DNA of 64,000 nt, taken from Erythrobacter sp. BLCC-B19 (GTDB lineage Bacteria > Pseudomonadota > Alphaproteobacteria > Sphingomonadales > Sphingomonadaceae). The notes beneath the pieces are model-generated. The model made no database searches, was not told where the DNA came from, and saw nothing but the letters and a program-made list of their open reading frames with translations. The stretch's first letter is position 1. Each line of letters begins with the position of its first letter. The stretch covers positions 1,572,001-1,636,000 of the forward strand of contig NZ_CP117516.1 of NCBI RefSeq assembly GCF_028621955.1, given 5' to 3'. This document shows, one piece after another, positions 1-8,633 of the stretch. Both the position numbers and the translations under genes were made by a program.

Positions 1-17
1 TGATCGGGCGGTGACGC

Positions 18-1250
18 CTAGGCGTCGGTCTTCATCAGCGCGGTGCGGTTGGGCAGGAAACGGCTCGAAAAAGGCAGGATCGCCGCACCGATGGCGGCGG
101 CATCCTCGGCCAGTTCGGCTCGGCGGATCGGTGCCCGCACCGGGAGCGAAACGCCGCGGTGGCGCACGTTGAGCGCCAGCCTGTCGCACAATTGATCGAC
201 GAGGCCAGCCGGCAGTCGTCCGCCGATGAAGATCGCGTCGGGATCGATCACTGCATTGATGACCATCAGCGGGTCGGTGAGCTGGTCGGCGGCCGTTTCG
301 ACCCACTGCGCGGCTGCCATGCTCGCCTCCGGCCCGAGGCGGTCGAGCGGGCCGGGATCGGGAAAGCCCGCAGCCGTCAGGTGACTGTATAGCCCGGACA
401 GCGAGGCAATATCCTGCAACACCACCGGATTGCGGCGTGCCCGGCCAATTGGCAGGAAGCCGATTTCCCCGCTGCGCCCCGTTGCCCCCGTGACCGAGTG
501 GCCATCGATCACCAGCCCGCCGCCCAGCCCGGCGCTGACCAGCAGGTAGAAGAAGGTCGGCGCCACACGGCCATGCCCGAATTGCAGCTCGCCGATGGCA
601 GCGGCTGTCGCATCGTTTTCGGTTATTACCTCAAGCCCGTGCGCGCCGAGGAGATGCCGGGGATCGGTGGTTTCCCAGATGCCGAAGGCGGCCGGTCGAT
701 TGGGCAAATCGACCCCGCCAAAATCGTCGGGAATGGCAAGCCCGATCCCGGCAATCCGGCTCATGTCGATGGTGCCGGCCACGCGCATGGCTTCGAGGTT
801 GCGGGCGACGAAATCGGCGACCTGATCGGGCATCGGGAAGCGGATGTTCTCGACCACCCGCATCCTGAGGTCGCCGAGGAAATCGAGCGCCACCATCGTC
901 ATGTGATCGCGGTCGACATTGACCCCGATCGAGAAGGCGCCGTCCGGGTTGATCGCCAGCTTGAGCGCGGGTTGCCCGCGCTCGCCCCGCCGCCGCCCGG
1001 CTTCAATGATCAGGCCATCGGCGAACAGCTTGCGGGCGATGTTGGTGATCGACGGCGGGGTAAGCCCGGTAATCTCGGCCAGTTCGACCTTGGTCACCGG
1101 CGCATTGAGGCGGATCGCCTGAAGCGTGACACGCAGGTTGTGCGAGCTGCCGCGTTCCAGATTGGTGCCGGACAGCCCATTGCTGAGCAGGTTGACCCGG
1201 TCGCGGGTGGAGACACCGACACCTGACGGCTTGCGTTCAGTTGTCGCCAT
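18..1250 (-). CDS. ROK family transcriptional regulator
   Basis: This is a ROK-family protein of the XylR/NagC type. An N-terminal winged helix-turn-helix (about residues 35-95, with a VTKVELAEITGLTPPSITN-type recognition segment) is followed by an actin-like sugar-kinase fold. The kinase fold carries the acidic ENDATAAAIGE motif and the glycine-rich SAGLGGGLVIDG segment. Such proteins are normally sugar-responsive repressors of neighbouring catabolic genes. The start is placed at ATG 1250 because GGAGACGAAGG precedes it; an in-frame start 45 bases upstream is possible. It is the last gene of a minus-strand run with a sugar transporter, mannose-6-phosphate isomerase and sulfatase, so it probably controls that module. 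The inducer cannot be read from sequence. Confidence 0.88.
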   Translation of the reverse strand: MATTERKPSGVGVSTRDRVNLLSNGLSGTNLERGSSHNLRVTLQAIRLNAPVTKVELAEITGLTPPSITNIARKLFADGLIIEAGRRRGERGQPALKLAINPDGAFSIGVNVDRDHMTMVALDFLGDLRMRVVENIRFPMPDQVADFVARNLEAMRVAGTIDMSRIAGIGLAIPDDFGGVDLPNRPAAFGIWETTDPRHLLGAHGLEVITENDATAAAIGELQFGHGRVAPTFFYLLVSAGLGGGLVIDGHSVTGATGRSGEIGFLPIGRARRNPVVLQDIASLSGLYSHLTAAGFPDPGPLDRLGPEASMAAAQWVETAADQLTDPLMVINAVIDPDAIFIGGRLPAGLVDQLCDRLALNVRHRGVSLPVRAPIRRAELAEDAAAIGAAILPFSSRFLPNRTALMKTDA

Positions 1251-1364
1251 CGAACCTTCGTCTCCAGATTGGCCGCAAGCCTGCAAGAATGGCACGGTCT
1301 ACCCGCCAAGCGGCCCGAGTGCAATTTTCGAGCGCGGGTCGTACCCCGGCGTCTCGGGCGCCCT

Positions 1365-2975
1365 TCAGTGTGCGCCGGGCTTTCCGCCTTCGGCCTTCTC
1401 ACCGGCCTTAAGATCGGTTTCCGTTCCGTCGCGCAGCCAGCGGGCGGGAAACTGGCCCGGGCCCGCTCCGTTGCGGTTGCGCAGCACCGACCCTTCGTCG
1501 AGCCGCTCGGTGAAGGTCACGCTCGACCGACCTTGCTCGGGGGCGAGACCGGCGAACAGATCCGCGCGCATCTTCTTGACCACCGGACGCAGCGCGGGGT
1601 CGGCGATAAGGTTGCGCATCTCCATCGGGTCGGCCTTGAGATCGTAAAGCTCCTCGGTGTCCCAGACGCCGTGATACTGGATGTACTTGTAGCGATCCCC
1701 GCGCAGCGCAAAGGTGGTCGGGGTCTGCGGGTAATTGTATTCCCAGTAATATTCGTAATTGAGCGAGGTGCGCCACGGCCGGTTGAAGGCGCGCCCCATC
1801 AGCAGGTCGGCATAGCTCATCCCGTCGAAGCGGACGCCTTCGGGACGCTGTGCGCCGGCGAGTTCGAGGAAGGTTGGCGCGATGTCGATATTGGCGACGA
1901 TCTCGTTGACCACCCGCCCGCGCGGCATTCCGCCCCCGAAGGCGATCAAGGGCACACGCATCGATTCCTCATAGGCGCTTCGCTTGTCGATCATGCCGTG
2001 TTCGCCGAACATGAACCCGTTGTCGCCCATCATCACGACGATGGTGTTGTCGAGCATTCCCTTCTTCTGAAGCGTCGCGATGATGTCGCCGATGCCTTCG
2101 TCGACCGCCCTGAGGGTCTCGTTATAGCGCAGCTTGAAGTCGATCACGTCCAGCGTCGAGTGATAGGGGAACTCGACCCCATGCCACGAATTGCGCTGGT
2201 CCTTGGTCCAGCGCGGCTTGCCTTCGTAATTTTCGGGCGTGTCAGCCATGCTGTCGGGGAGCTTGATCGCATCGCGGCTGAGCGTGCCCTGATGCCGCTC
2301 GGCCGGGATGAAGTCGGCGTGCACTGCCTTGTGGCTGAGATAGAGGAAGAACGGCTGCTTGCCGCTTTGCTGCTTCAGCCAGTCGAGCGCGAAACTGTTG
2401 AGCTCGTCGGTGATATAGCCCTTCCGCTCGACCCGCTGGCCATCAATGTTGAGGGTGTGGCGCACGCCCTTGCCATTGTCGGGCAGATAATCGCCCTGTC
2501 CCTTGAAGCTGATCCAGCGATCGAAGCCGGGCTGAGGGTCGTCGCCGTGCCCTCCCATGTGCCACTTGCCGATGAAAGCCGTGCGATAACCGGCCTGTTG
2601 CAGCGCCATCGGGAAGAAGAAGGTGCCGGGGCGGAACTTGATGTTGTTATCCGCGATCCCGTGGTTGTGCATATATTGCCCGGTCAGGATCGAGGCGCGG
2701 CTTGGGCTGCACAGGGCTGTCGTGACGAAGGCGTTGGGGAAATACACGCCCTCACGCGCGATGCGGTCCATGTTGGGGGTCTTGAGGGCCGGATCGAGGA
2801 AGCCCATCGCATCGTAGCGCTGATCGTCGTTGAGGATGAAGATGATGTTGGGCGGCGCGCGTCGGGCCTCGGCCTGCGCTTCGGCCTCATCGGGCATGGT
2901 GATCGCGGTGACAGCCACAAGGGCCACCACGAGGCCGACGAAACCTGTCCTGCTGAGCGAACGCAAACGCATCAT
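1365..2975 (-). CDS. Exported type I sulfatase
   Basis: A formylglycine-dependent sulfatase of 536 residues. An N-terminal hydrophobic signal sequence is followed by the metal-binding NDDQRYD segment and the type I signature CSPSR at residues 89-93. The Cys of that signature must be oxidised to formylglycine for activity. The GKWHMGG segment and the C-terminal ELYDLKADPMEMRNL segment are also typical of the family. ATG 2975 is chosen because AGGTGAG lies just upstream; a GTG 12 bases earlier is less likely. It sits 50 bp downstream of manA and opposite a formylglycine-generating enzyme gene, so maturation is encoded locally. The substrate is probably a sulfated sugar or polysaccharide, but the exact ester is not determinable. 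Confidence 0.93.
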   Translation of the reverse strand: MMRLRSLSRTGFVGLVVALVAVTAITMPDEAEAQAEARRAPPNIIFILNDDQRYDAMGFLDPALKTPNMDRIAREGVYFPNAFVTTALCSPSRASILTGQYMHNHGIADNNIKFRPGTFFFPMALQQAGYRTAFIGKWHMGGHGDDPQPGFDRWISFKGQGDYLPDNGKGVRHTLNIDGQRVERKGYITDELNSFALDWLKQQSGKQPFFLYLSHKAVHADFIPAERHQGTLSRDAIKLPDSMADTPENYEGKPRWTKDQRNSWHGVEFPYHSTLDVIDFKLRYNETLRAVDEGIGDIIATLQKKGMLDNTIVVMMGDNGFMFGEHGMIDKRSAYEESMRVPLIAFGGGMPRGRVVNEIVANIDIAPTFLELAGAQRPEGVRFDGMSYADLLMGRAFNRPWRTSLNYEYYWEYNYPQTPTTFALRGDRYKYIQYHGVWDTEELYDLKADPMEMRNLIADPALRPVVKKMRADLFAGLAPEQGRSSVTFTERLDEGSVLRNRNGAGPGQFPARWLRDGTETDLKAGEKAEGGKPGAH

Positions 2976-3025
2976 GGCAATTCTCACCTTCGGTTCTGCG
3001 CGGAGCCGTCTGCGGCCCGGTTTTC

Positions 3026-3844
3026 TTACAATTCGGCGCTGGCTTCCCAGGCAACCAGCATCTGCCCGCCATCCTCGATCGCGACATCAAGCGCATCATC
3101 GGTCAGCCACACGGTGCCGGCTGCGAGCGCGGTTGCGCCGGCCATGCATCCGGGTGCGACCGGCATCAGCCACGCTGGCGCAGCCGCCCGCGCCGCAACG
3201 CGATGTTCACCGGGTCCGCCGAGGCGTTCGATGATGAACTTCGGCGCCGCAACCAACTCCTCGCGCGCCGGGCCAAGGGCGCGCGCAGGCTGGTGCCTGA
3301 ACGGCGCGGCCACCGCCGCCGCGATGCTCTCGTCGAGCTGCAAGGGGCGCGGTCTGCCGTAGTCGTAGAGCCGGTAGGTGAGATCGACGTTCTGCTGGAT
3401 CTCAAGCACCGAAAGGCCCGCGCCGATCGCGTGGACGGTGCCTGCGGGCACATAGAAGAAATCGCCGGGCGCGACCGGGTGCCACACCATCAGCGCCTCG
3501 ATGCTGCCATCAAGCGCCGCCGCCCGCAGTTCCGCGTCCGAAAGCTCCCGCGCAAAGCCTGCCCCGATGGTGGCGCCGGGCTCGGCGGCGAGGACGTACC
3601 ATGCTTCCTCCTTGCCGCAACGGTGGCCGCTCGCGTGGGCCTGATCGTCGTTCGGGTGAACCTGGATCGAGAGCTTTTCCGAGGTGAACAGGCGCTTCAC
3701 CAGCAGCCCCGGCGCGCTTTCGTCGGCGAACCAGATTTCGCCGATGGGATCATCGGTTTCAGCCGGAGCGCCATAGATCGCCGGGATCGCGCGCTGGCCC
3801 CAGACCTTCTCGACCGCGTGCCCGTGAAGCTGACGCAATGCCAT
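3026..3844 (-). CDS. manA: Mannose-6-phosphate isomerase, class I
   Basis: A short (272 aa) type I phosphomannose isomerase interconverting mannose-6-phosphate and fructose-6-phosphate. The cupin metal site is visible as the QVHPND motif, the following KEEAWYVL segment, and the AGTVHAIG region with the later EIQQNVD stretch. ATG 3844 has a strong GAGGAGG Shine-Dalgarno and begins 11 bases after the stop of the sugar transporter, so the two are co-transcribed and probably coupled. In context it would feed a sugar released by the sulfatase and imported by the transporter into glycolysis. It is shorter than the E. coli enzyme, as is common for alphaproteobacterial forms. Confidence 0.9.
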   Translation of the reverse strand: MALRQLHGHAVEKVWGQRAIPAIYGAPAETDDPIGEIWFADESAPGLLVKRLFTSEKLSIQVHPNDDQAHASGHRCGKEEAWYVLAAEPGATIGAGFARELSDAELRAAALDGSIEALMVWHPVAPGDFFYVPAGTVHAIGAGLSVLEIQQNVDLTYRLYDYGRPRPLQLDESIAAAVAAPFRHQPARALGPAREELVAAPKFIIERLGGPGEHRVAARAAAPAWLMPVAPGCMAGATALAAGTVWLTDDALDVAIEDGGQMLVAWEASAEL

Positions 3845-3855
3845 AGCCCGCCTCC

Positions 3856-5193
3856 TCAATGCCCGGATGCTGTCGCCGCAGCGCTGGTGCGCAGCACCGC
3901 CGCGCGGCGCGCGGCAAGGCCGAAGCCCAGCAGCAGCGCATAACACGCCGCCGGCACGATGAAGGCGGTCGCGTAGCTCGTCGCGCCCGACACCAGCCCG
4001 ACAAGCAGCGGCACGGCGGCCCCCCCGACAATCGAGAAGCACAGAAAGCCCGAGGTCGCCGCCTCGCTTGCGGTCGATCGTTCGAGGGTGAGTGTGAAGA
4101 TCACGGGGAACATGATCGAATTGAACAGGCCGATCCCGAGCGCGGCATAGCCTGCCGCCAATCCGCCGACGGCGGCCACGAACAGACAGATCGCGCAGGC
4201 CGACCCGGCGAAGATCATCAGCAGCGCCGTCGCCGGCACCCGGGTCAGCAGCGCCGAGCCTGCCAGCCGCCCGATCATCGCCCCGCCCCAGTATAGGCTC
4301 ACCATCTTGCCCGCCTGTTCGAGCGAGACGCCGAGCACATCTTCGCTGCTCAGGAACAGCGCCATCTGGGTGCCGATCGCCACTTCGGCGCCGACATAAA
4401 GGAAGATCGCGGCCCCGCCGAGCAAGGCCCAGCGCGACGATGCCGCTTCTGCCAGAAGCGCAATGATCGAAGGCTGTGCCTCGGTCTGTGCCGTCGCCGG
4501 CATGGCGCGCGTGATGAGGCTGCGGGCAAACCAGATGAACAGCGCCAAGGCGCCAATCAGTACCGCAATCCACAGGAATGCCGCATCGATCCCGACCAGC
4601 GCCGCTTCCCGCACGCCCGCGTCGAGCGCTTCGCCCTCCTTGATTTCCACGCCCTTGAGGAACAGCAGCGCGCCCAGATAGGGGCCGATGAACGTGCCGA
4701 GACTGTTGAAGGCCTGACTCAGCGTCAGCCGCAGGTGGCTGCCCTCGGGGCGGCCGAGCGCCGCTGCCAGGGGGTTGGCCGCCACTTGCAGGATGGTGAT
4801 GCCGCTCGCGAGAATGAACAGGCCGAGCAGCACCATGGCGTAGACCGCAAGGTTGGCTGCCACCAGCATCAGCATACAGCCCGCGATCATGGTGACGAGC
4901 GCGATCAGAACCGTCGTCACCGACCGCCGCCGGGCCAGCAGCGCGGCCGCCGGCAGGCTCATCACTCCATAGGCGATGAAAAAGGCCGAGGCGCTGAGTT
5001 GCGCTTCGAAGTCGGACAGGCTGAAGATCCCTTTGACCGCCGCTACCAGCGGGTCGATAAGCGAAGTGATGAAGCCCCATGCGAAGAACAGCGTGGTAAC
5101 CGAAGCGAAGGCGAATTGTGTCGTGGCGGAGGGCGCTGCACTGCGCCCCTCGCTTGCGGCGCGCGCGACGCCCGCTGCATCCTTTGCGTCCAT
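3856..5193 (-). CDS. MFS sugar transporter, FucP/GluP type
   Basis: A major facilitator protein of 445 residues with about twelve predicted membrane segments. It resembles the FucP/GluP family of fucose, glucose or galactose:proton symporters (motifs such as FFAWGFITSLIDPL near the N terminus and GPYLGA in helix 5). ATG 5193 is preceded by GGTGAGGGG; a GTG 15 bases upstream is the alternative. It is the first gene of the minus-strand run transporter - manA - sulfatase - ROK regulator, and faces a formylglycine-generating enzyme gene across about 275 bp. The sugar is unknown; a desulfated monosaccharide is the natural inference. Confidence 0.88.
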   Translation of the reverse strand: MDAKDAAGVARAASEGRSAAPSATTQFAFASVTTLFFAWGFITSLIDPLVAAVKGIFSLSDFEAQLSASAFFIAYGVMSLPAAALLARRRSVTTVLIALVTMIAGCMLMLVAANLAVYAMVLLGLFILASGITILQVAANPLAAALGRPEGSHLRLTLSQAFNSLGTFIGPYLGALLFLKGVEIKEGEALDAGVREAALVGIDAAFLWIAVLIGALALFIWFARSLITRAMPATAQTEAQPSIIALLAEAASSRWALLGGAAIFLYVGAEVAIGTQMALFLSSEDVLGVSLEQAGKMVSLYWGGAMIGRLAGSALLTRVPATALLMIFAGSACAICLFVAAVGGLAAGYAALGIGLFNSIMFPVIFTLTLERSTASEAATSGFLCFSIVGGAAVPLLVGLVSGATSYATAFIVPAACYALLLGFGLAARRAAVLRTSAAATASGH

Positions 5194-5468
5194 CCCAATT
5201 CCCCTCACCGTCCCGTTGTCCGTCCGGGCATCGCCGCGCCGTGCCTGCCTGTCGCGGGCAATCGGGTGGCGGCGGGCGCAGAGGCAACCGTGTCTATGGC
5301 TGGGATGATAGCGCCGAAACAGGGGGTGTAAAGAAAATTGTTTTAGGTATTATATGGGCGGACCATAAGCGGGCGGCGGCGCAGCACCGAGAGTTCTCCG
5401 GCATGATTAAGGAAAAAGTGATCCGTAATTCCGCAGGCTTGCGCGATGCACGGCAGGGAGGAGCAGAA
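5194..5468. promoter_or_regulatory. Divergent promoter region with an AT-rich core
   Basis: About 275 bp separate the transporter operon (minus) from the formylglycine-generating enzyme (plus). Most of it is GC-rich, but 5332-5366 is markedly AT-rich. On the minus strand this core contains a perfect TATAAT at 5354-5349. On the plus strand it contains TTGTTTT and TATTAT. No clear -35 was found at consensus spacing for either direction. ROK repressors bind AT-rich operators, so this is the best place for the ROK protein of this locus to act; that is inference. Confidence 0.4.
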
Positions 5469-6485
5469 TTGCAGCACTCACGATCAATGGGACTCGCGCT
5501 TTGCCTGCTGGCCGCGGGGTGCAACGCCGCGCCGGACGCGCCTGCCTTGCCCCAATCGGCCACCGATTTTGCCGCTGCTGCATCCTGCAAGACCCCGCCG
5601 TCTGCGCCCGTGGCGATCAAGGGCGGCACCTTCATCATGGGCAGCGATGCCGTCTATGCCGAGGAAGGGCCGCCCCGTGAGACCCGCGTCGACGGCTTCC
5701 GGATCGATCCGCATGAAGTCACCAATCGCCAGTTCGCCGCCTTCGTCGCTGCCACTGCTTATGTCACTGTCGCGGAAAAGCCGGTCGACCCTGCGCAATT
5801 CGGCGTCCCAGTCCAGCAGATCCCGGCCTATATGCTCCAGCCCGGTTCGGCGGTGTTCACGCCGCCCGATCGCCCTTCGCGCAACTATGCCGATTGGTGG
5901 GATTATGTGCCCGGTGCGAGCTGGAAGAAGCCCTATGGCCCGCAGGGGCCAGATGCCGTGCCCGATCAGCCGGTCGTTCATCTCGCCTATGAGGATATGC
6001 AGGCCTATGCCGCTTGGCGAGGCGGGCGGCTGCCGACCGAGGCCGAATGGGAATATGCCGCCAGCGCGGGCGCATCCAAATATGTCGAACAGCCCGATCC
6101 TTCGCGGGCCAACAGCTGGCAGGGTGTGTTCCCGCTGGTCAATGAAGGCACGGACGGCTTCAAGGGCATCGCCCCGGTCGGCTGCTTTGCGCCCAATGCC
6201 TTCGGACTTTACGACATGGTCGGCAATGTCTGGGAAGTGACCGCTGATCTCTACAGTCCCGGCCATGATCCCGCAGCGCGCGACAACCCGCGCAGAACCG
6301 ACCGCAACGCAGCCTATGATCCGCTCAATCCCGGCTTTGTCAGTCGCGTGATGAAGGGTGGCAGCTACCTGTGCGCGCCCAATTACTGCCAGCGCTATCG
6401 CCCCGAAAGCCGTCAGGGGCGCGACCCGGGTCTTGGCGCATCGAACGTCGGCTTCCGCTTGGTGTACGACGCGGCGCCACAATAG
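5469..6485 (+). CDS. Formylglycine-generating enzyme, predicted exported lipoprotein
   Basis: A SUMF1/FGE-family protein (338 aa) that converts the active-site Cys of sulfatases to formylglycine. The N terminus has a short basic segment, a hydrophobic stretch and the lipobox LAAGC (Cys18), so it is predicted to be a periplasmic lipoprotein. The FGE fold is recognisable from GGTFIMGS, the RLPTEAEWEYAA motif and NVWEVT. Near the C terminus, Cys302 and Cys307 lie in a GGSYLCAPNYCQRYR context matching the two catalytic, copper-binding cysteines of true FGEs. TTG 5469 is chosen because GGGAGGAG sits seven bases upstream; ATG 5487 is the alternative. It is divergent from the sulfatase operon and is its likely activator. 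Confidence 0.85.
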   Translation: MQHSRSMGLALCLLAAGCNAAPDAPALPQSATDFAAAASCKTPPSAPVAIKGGTFIMGSDAVYAEEGPPRETRVDGFRIDPHEVTNRQFAAFVAATAYVTVAEKPVDPAQFGVPVQQIPAYMLQPGSAVFTPPDRPSRNYADWWDYVPGASWKKPYGPQGPDAVPDQPVVHLAYEDMQAYAAWRGGRLPTEAEWEYAASAGASKYVEQPDPSRANSWQGVFPLVNEGTDGFKGIAPVGCFAPNAFGLYDMVGNVWEVTADLYSPGHDPAARDNPRRTDRNAAYDPLNPGFVSRVMKGGSYLCAPNYCQRYRPESRQGRDPGLGASNVGFRLVYDAAPQ

Positions 6486-6539
6486 CGCCGGTGGCCGGGG
6501 GAGCCCGAAGGCGAGATCCGATTTTCGGGAGAGAAGATT

Positions 6540-6626
6540 TGGTGCGGTCGAGAAGACTCGAACTTCCACGGGCTTTCGCCCACAACGACCTCAACGTTGC
6601 GCGTCTACCAGTTCCGCCACGACCGC
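6540..6626 (-). tRNA. tRNA-Leu (GAG)
   Basis: On the minus strand the sequence folds as a class II tRNA. The acceptor stem is GCGGTCG/CGACCGC, followed by discriminator A and an encoded CCA (6542-6540). The anticodon stem CAACG/CGTTG encloses loop TTGAGGT with anticodon GAG. A long variable arm (GGGC/GCCC) and a T arm with TTCGAGT are present. It decodes CUC/CUU leucine codons. It lies downstream of the zinc-ribbon protein gene on the same strand. Confidence 0.96.
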
Positions 6627-6735
6627 ACTCGGGGTTTGTCGGGGCAGCCAAAGCGCTGTCCCCGCGGTAGGAGCGCGCCCCTAGCAAGGGGTTTGGCGCC
6701 GCGCAAGCTCTTTGACACGATGCCTGTGAAAGGGA

Positions 6736-7725
6736 TCAGTTGGGTGCCCAGCCAAGCGCGACTTCGGCGGCGCCGACCGGGATGTCGCGGATCGCTTCGG
6801 TGACGGTCACGGTCTCGCCGGGGGCGAGGCGGCGCTTGGGCGGAACCACCGGCCAATCGCCGATCTTGCGATCACGCTTGTCCTTGAACACCACCAGCAC
6901 CTGCGGCACGGCGAGGCTTTCGCGGGCGTTGTTGGTGATGGTGCCGCGCACCTGGAAAATGGTCTCGCCGTTTTCGAGCGTTTCCTTGCGCTGCTCGGTC
7001 CTGGGGAAGTTGAACTCCAGCCCCGGACGGCTGACGCCAAAGGTCGGGCGACTGATCGGCACCCATTCGGGCAGGCCATAGTAATTGACCGCGACTGCCA
7101 GCCCCGTCGCCACCGCCGCGAACAGCGCGGCCGCCAGCGTCCACATCCGCAGCGTGTTGCGCCGCCGTGTGAAGGGCGCGCGATAATCGAACTGCGATCC
7201 GCCATCCTCCCCGTCATCGCTATCGTCGGCGAAAGGCGGATCGGGCGTGTCGTCGGAGAAAGCCGGGACGGGAGAATCGGAATAGTCCGGCTCCCGGCTG
7301 GGGGGCGGTGAGGGCGGGGTGGCCGGCTCGCCTGCGGCATTGAGGCCGCGGCGCAGCGCGCGCATGGCGATCATCGCTTCAGCCTCGGCCGAGGCGGGCT
7401 CAGGCGCCGGCTCGGGCGTGCGCCAATGGCTGACCGAAGGGCCATCGCTGGCCGGCTCGGGCACCGGTTGGGACGCTGGCGGTGGCGGAGGTGGGGGCGG
7501 TGGCGGAGGTGGGGGCGGCGCGGCGCGCGGCTCTTCCACCGGAGGCGGCGGAGCGGGCGGCGGCGGGCTTGCCTCTTGCGGGGCTGCCTCGGGAAGCGCC
7601 AGCTCGGGCGGTTCCTGATACCAGCTGTGCTTGCACTTGGCGCAGCGCACGGTGCGGCCTTCGCTGCCGATGGCAGCATCTGGCACGGCGTAGCGGGTGC
7701 CGCAGGCTGGGCAAGCGATGATCAT
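6736..7725 (-). CDS. Zinc-ribbon MJ0042 / DUF3426 membrane protein
   Basis: A 329-residue protein with an N-terminal MJ0042-type zinc ribbon (CPACGTRY...CAKCKHSW). It continues with a proline-rich low-complexity linker, one transmembrane helix around residue 210 ([18 protein letters not shown]) and a C-terminal DUF3426 domain ([17 protein letters not shown] end). The poly-proline part is encoded by a repeated GGTGGCGGAGGTGGGGGC unit seen on the plus strand near 7480-7520. It is divergent from ftsEX, an arrangement common in sphingomonads. Function is unknown. The start ATG 7725 lacks a strong Shine-Dalgarno; the zinc ribbon begins directly after it. Confidence 0.82.
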   Translation of the reverse strand: MIIACPACGTRYAVPDAAIGSEGRTVRCAKCKHSWYQEPPELALPEAAPQEASPPPPAPPPPVEEPRAAPPPPPPPPPPPPPPASQPVPEPASDGPSVSHWRTPEPAPEPASAEAEAMIAMRALRRGLNAAGEPATPPSPPPSREPDYSDSPVPAFSDDTPDPPFADDSDDGEDGGSQFDYRAPFTRRRNTLRMWTLAAALFAAVATGLAVAVNYYGLPEWVPISRPTFGVSRPGLEFNFPRTEQRKETLENGETIFQVRGTITNNARESLAVPQVLVVFKDKRDRKIGDWPVVPPKRRLAPGETVTVTEAIRDIPVGAAEVALGWAPN

Positions 7726-7892
7726 ATCCACACTTGCATGAATCACACGGACCCTGCGCACAAGAGCCCGCACCCCCTGCCTGCCCATTTCCCGCGTGTT
7801 TTCCACATTGGGACACGCATTTCGGGCGATTGGTGGCACTCTTTGCCATCAGGCGACTTTCCCGCCGCGCGCCCCCCTGTTACGTGCCCCCC

Positions 7893-8633
7893 ATGAGTGA
7901 GAACCTCGCCGGGCACGTGAAATTCGACAATGTCGGGCTGCGCTACGGCACCGATCCCGAGGTTTTGAGCAATCTCAGCTTCACGCTCTATCCCGGCAGC
8001 TTCTATTTTCTCACCGGAGCGAGCGGGGCGGGCAAGACCAGCCTGTTGAAGCTGCTCTACCTTGCCCAGCGCCCTTCGCGCGGGGCGATCCGGATGTTCG
8101 GGCAGGATCTCGTCACCATGCCGCGTGAGCGTCTGCCGGAGCTGCGCCGCCGGCTGGGCGTGGTGTTCCAGAACTTCCGCCTCGTCCCCTATCTCACCGC
8201 GTTCGACAATGTCGCCCTGCCGCTGCGATTGGCGGGGACGGAGGAGAAGAAGGTGGTGAAGGCGGTCGGCGATATGCTCGACTGGGTCGGCCTGTCGCAC
8301 CGCGCCCATGCCGTGCCGCCGACCATGTCGGGCGGCGAGCAGCAGCGCGTCGCCATCGCCCGCGCGGTCATCGGCCGCCCGAAAATGCTGATCGCCGACG
8401 AGCCGACCGGCAACGTCGATCCCGATATGGCCTTGAAGCTGCTGCGCCTGTTCGAGGCCTTGAACAACCGTGTCGGCACGACGGTGGTGGTGGCGACCCA
8501 CGATGTCCATCTGCTCAAGAAGGTGCCGGATTCGCTGATCATGCGGCTGCACAAGGGGCAGCTTTCCGACCCCACCGGCGCGCTGCGCTATCCCCCGCGC
8601 CCCAGCGGGCCGAGTGCCGGGGGCGCGCCGTGA
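7893..8633 (+). CDS. ftsE: Cell division ATP-binding protein FtsE
   Basis: The ABC ATPase of the FtsEX complex (246 aa). It works at the inner face of the division septum and couples ATP hydrolysis to activation of periplasmic peptidoglycan hydrolases. Walker A GASGAGKTS, the signature MSGGEQQRVAIARA and Walker B MLIADEPTGN are all present. Its stop overlaps the GTG start of ftsX (GTGA), so the two are translationally coupled. Confidence 0.95.
   Translation: MSENLAGHVKFDNVGLRYGTDPEVLSNLSFTLYPGSFYFLTGASGAGKTSLLKLLYLAQRPSRGAIRMFGQDLVTMPRERLPELRRRLGVVFQNFRLVPYLTAFDNVALPLRLAGTEEKKVVKAVGDMLDWVGLSHRAHAVPPTMSGGEQQRVAIARAVIGRPKMLIADEPTGNVDPDMALKLLRLFEALNNRVGTTVVVATHDVHLLKKVPDSLIMRLHKGQLSDPTGALRYPPRPSGPSAGGAP

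Noticed and set aside
1269..3362. 697-codon plus-strand frame opposite the sulfatase and manA
   Set aside because: Antisense to two genes with intact catalytic motifs; no domain visible.
7480..7560. GGTGGCGGAGGT-type repeats as a CRISPR or microsatellite element
   Set aside because: They are in frame and encode the poly-proline linker of the zinc-ribbon protein.
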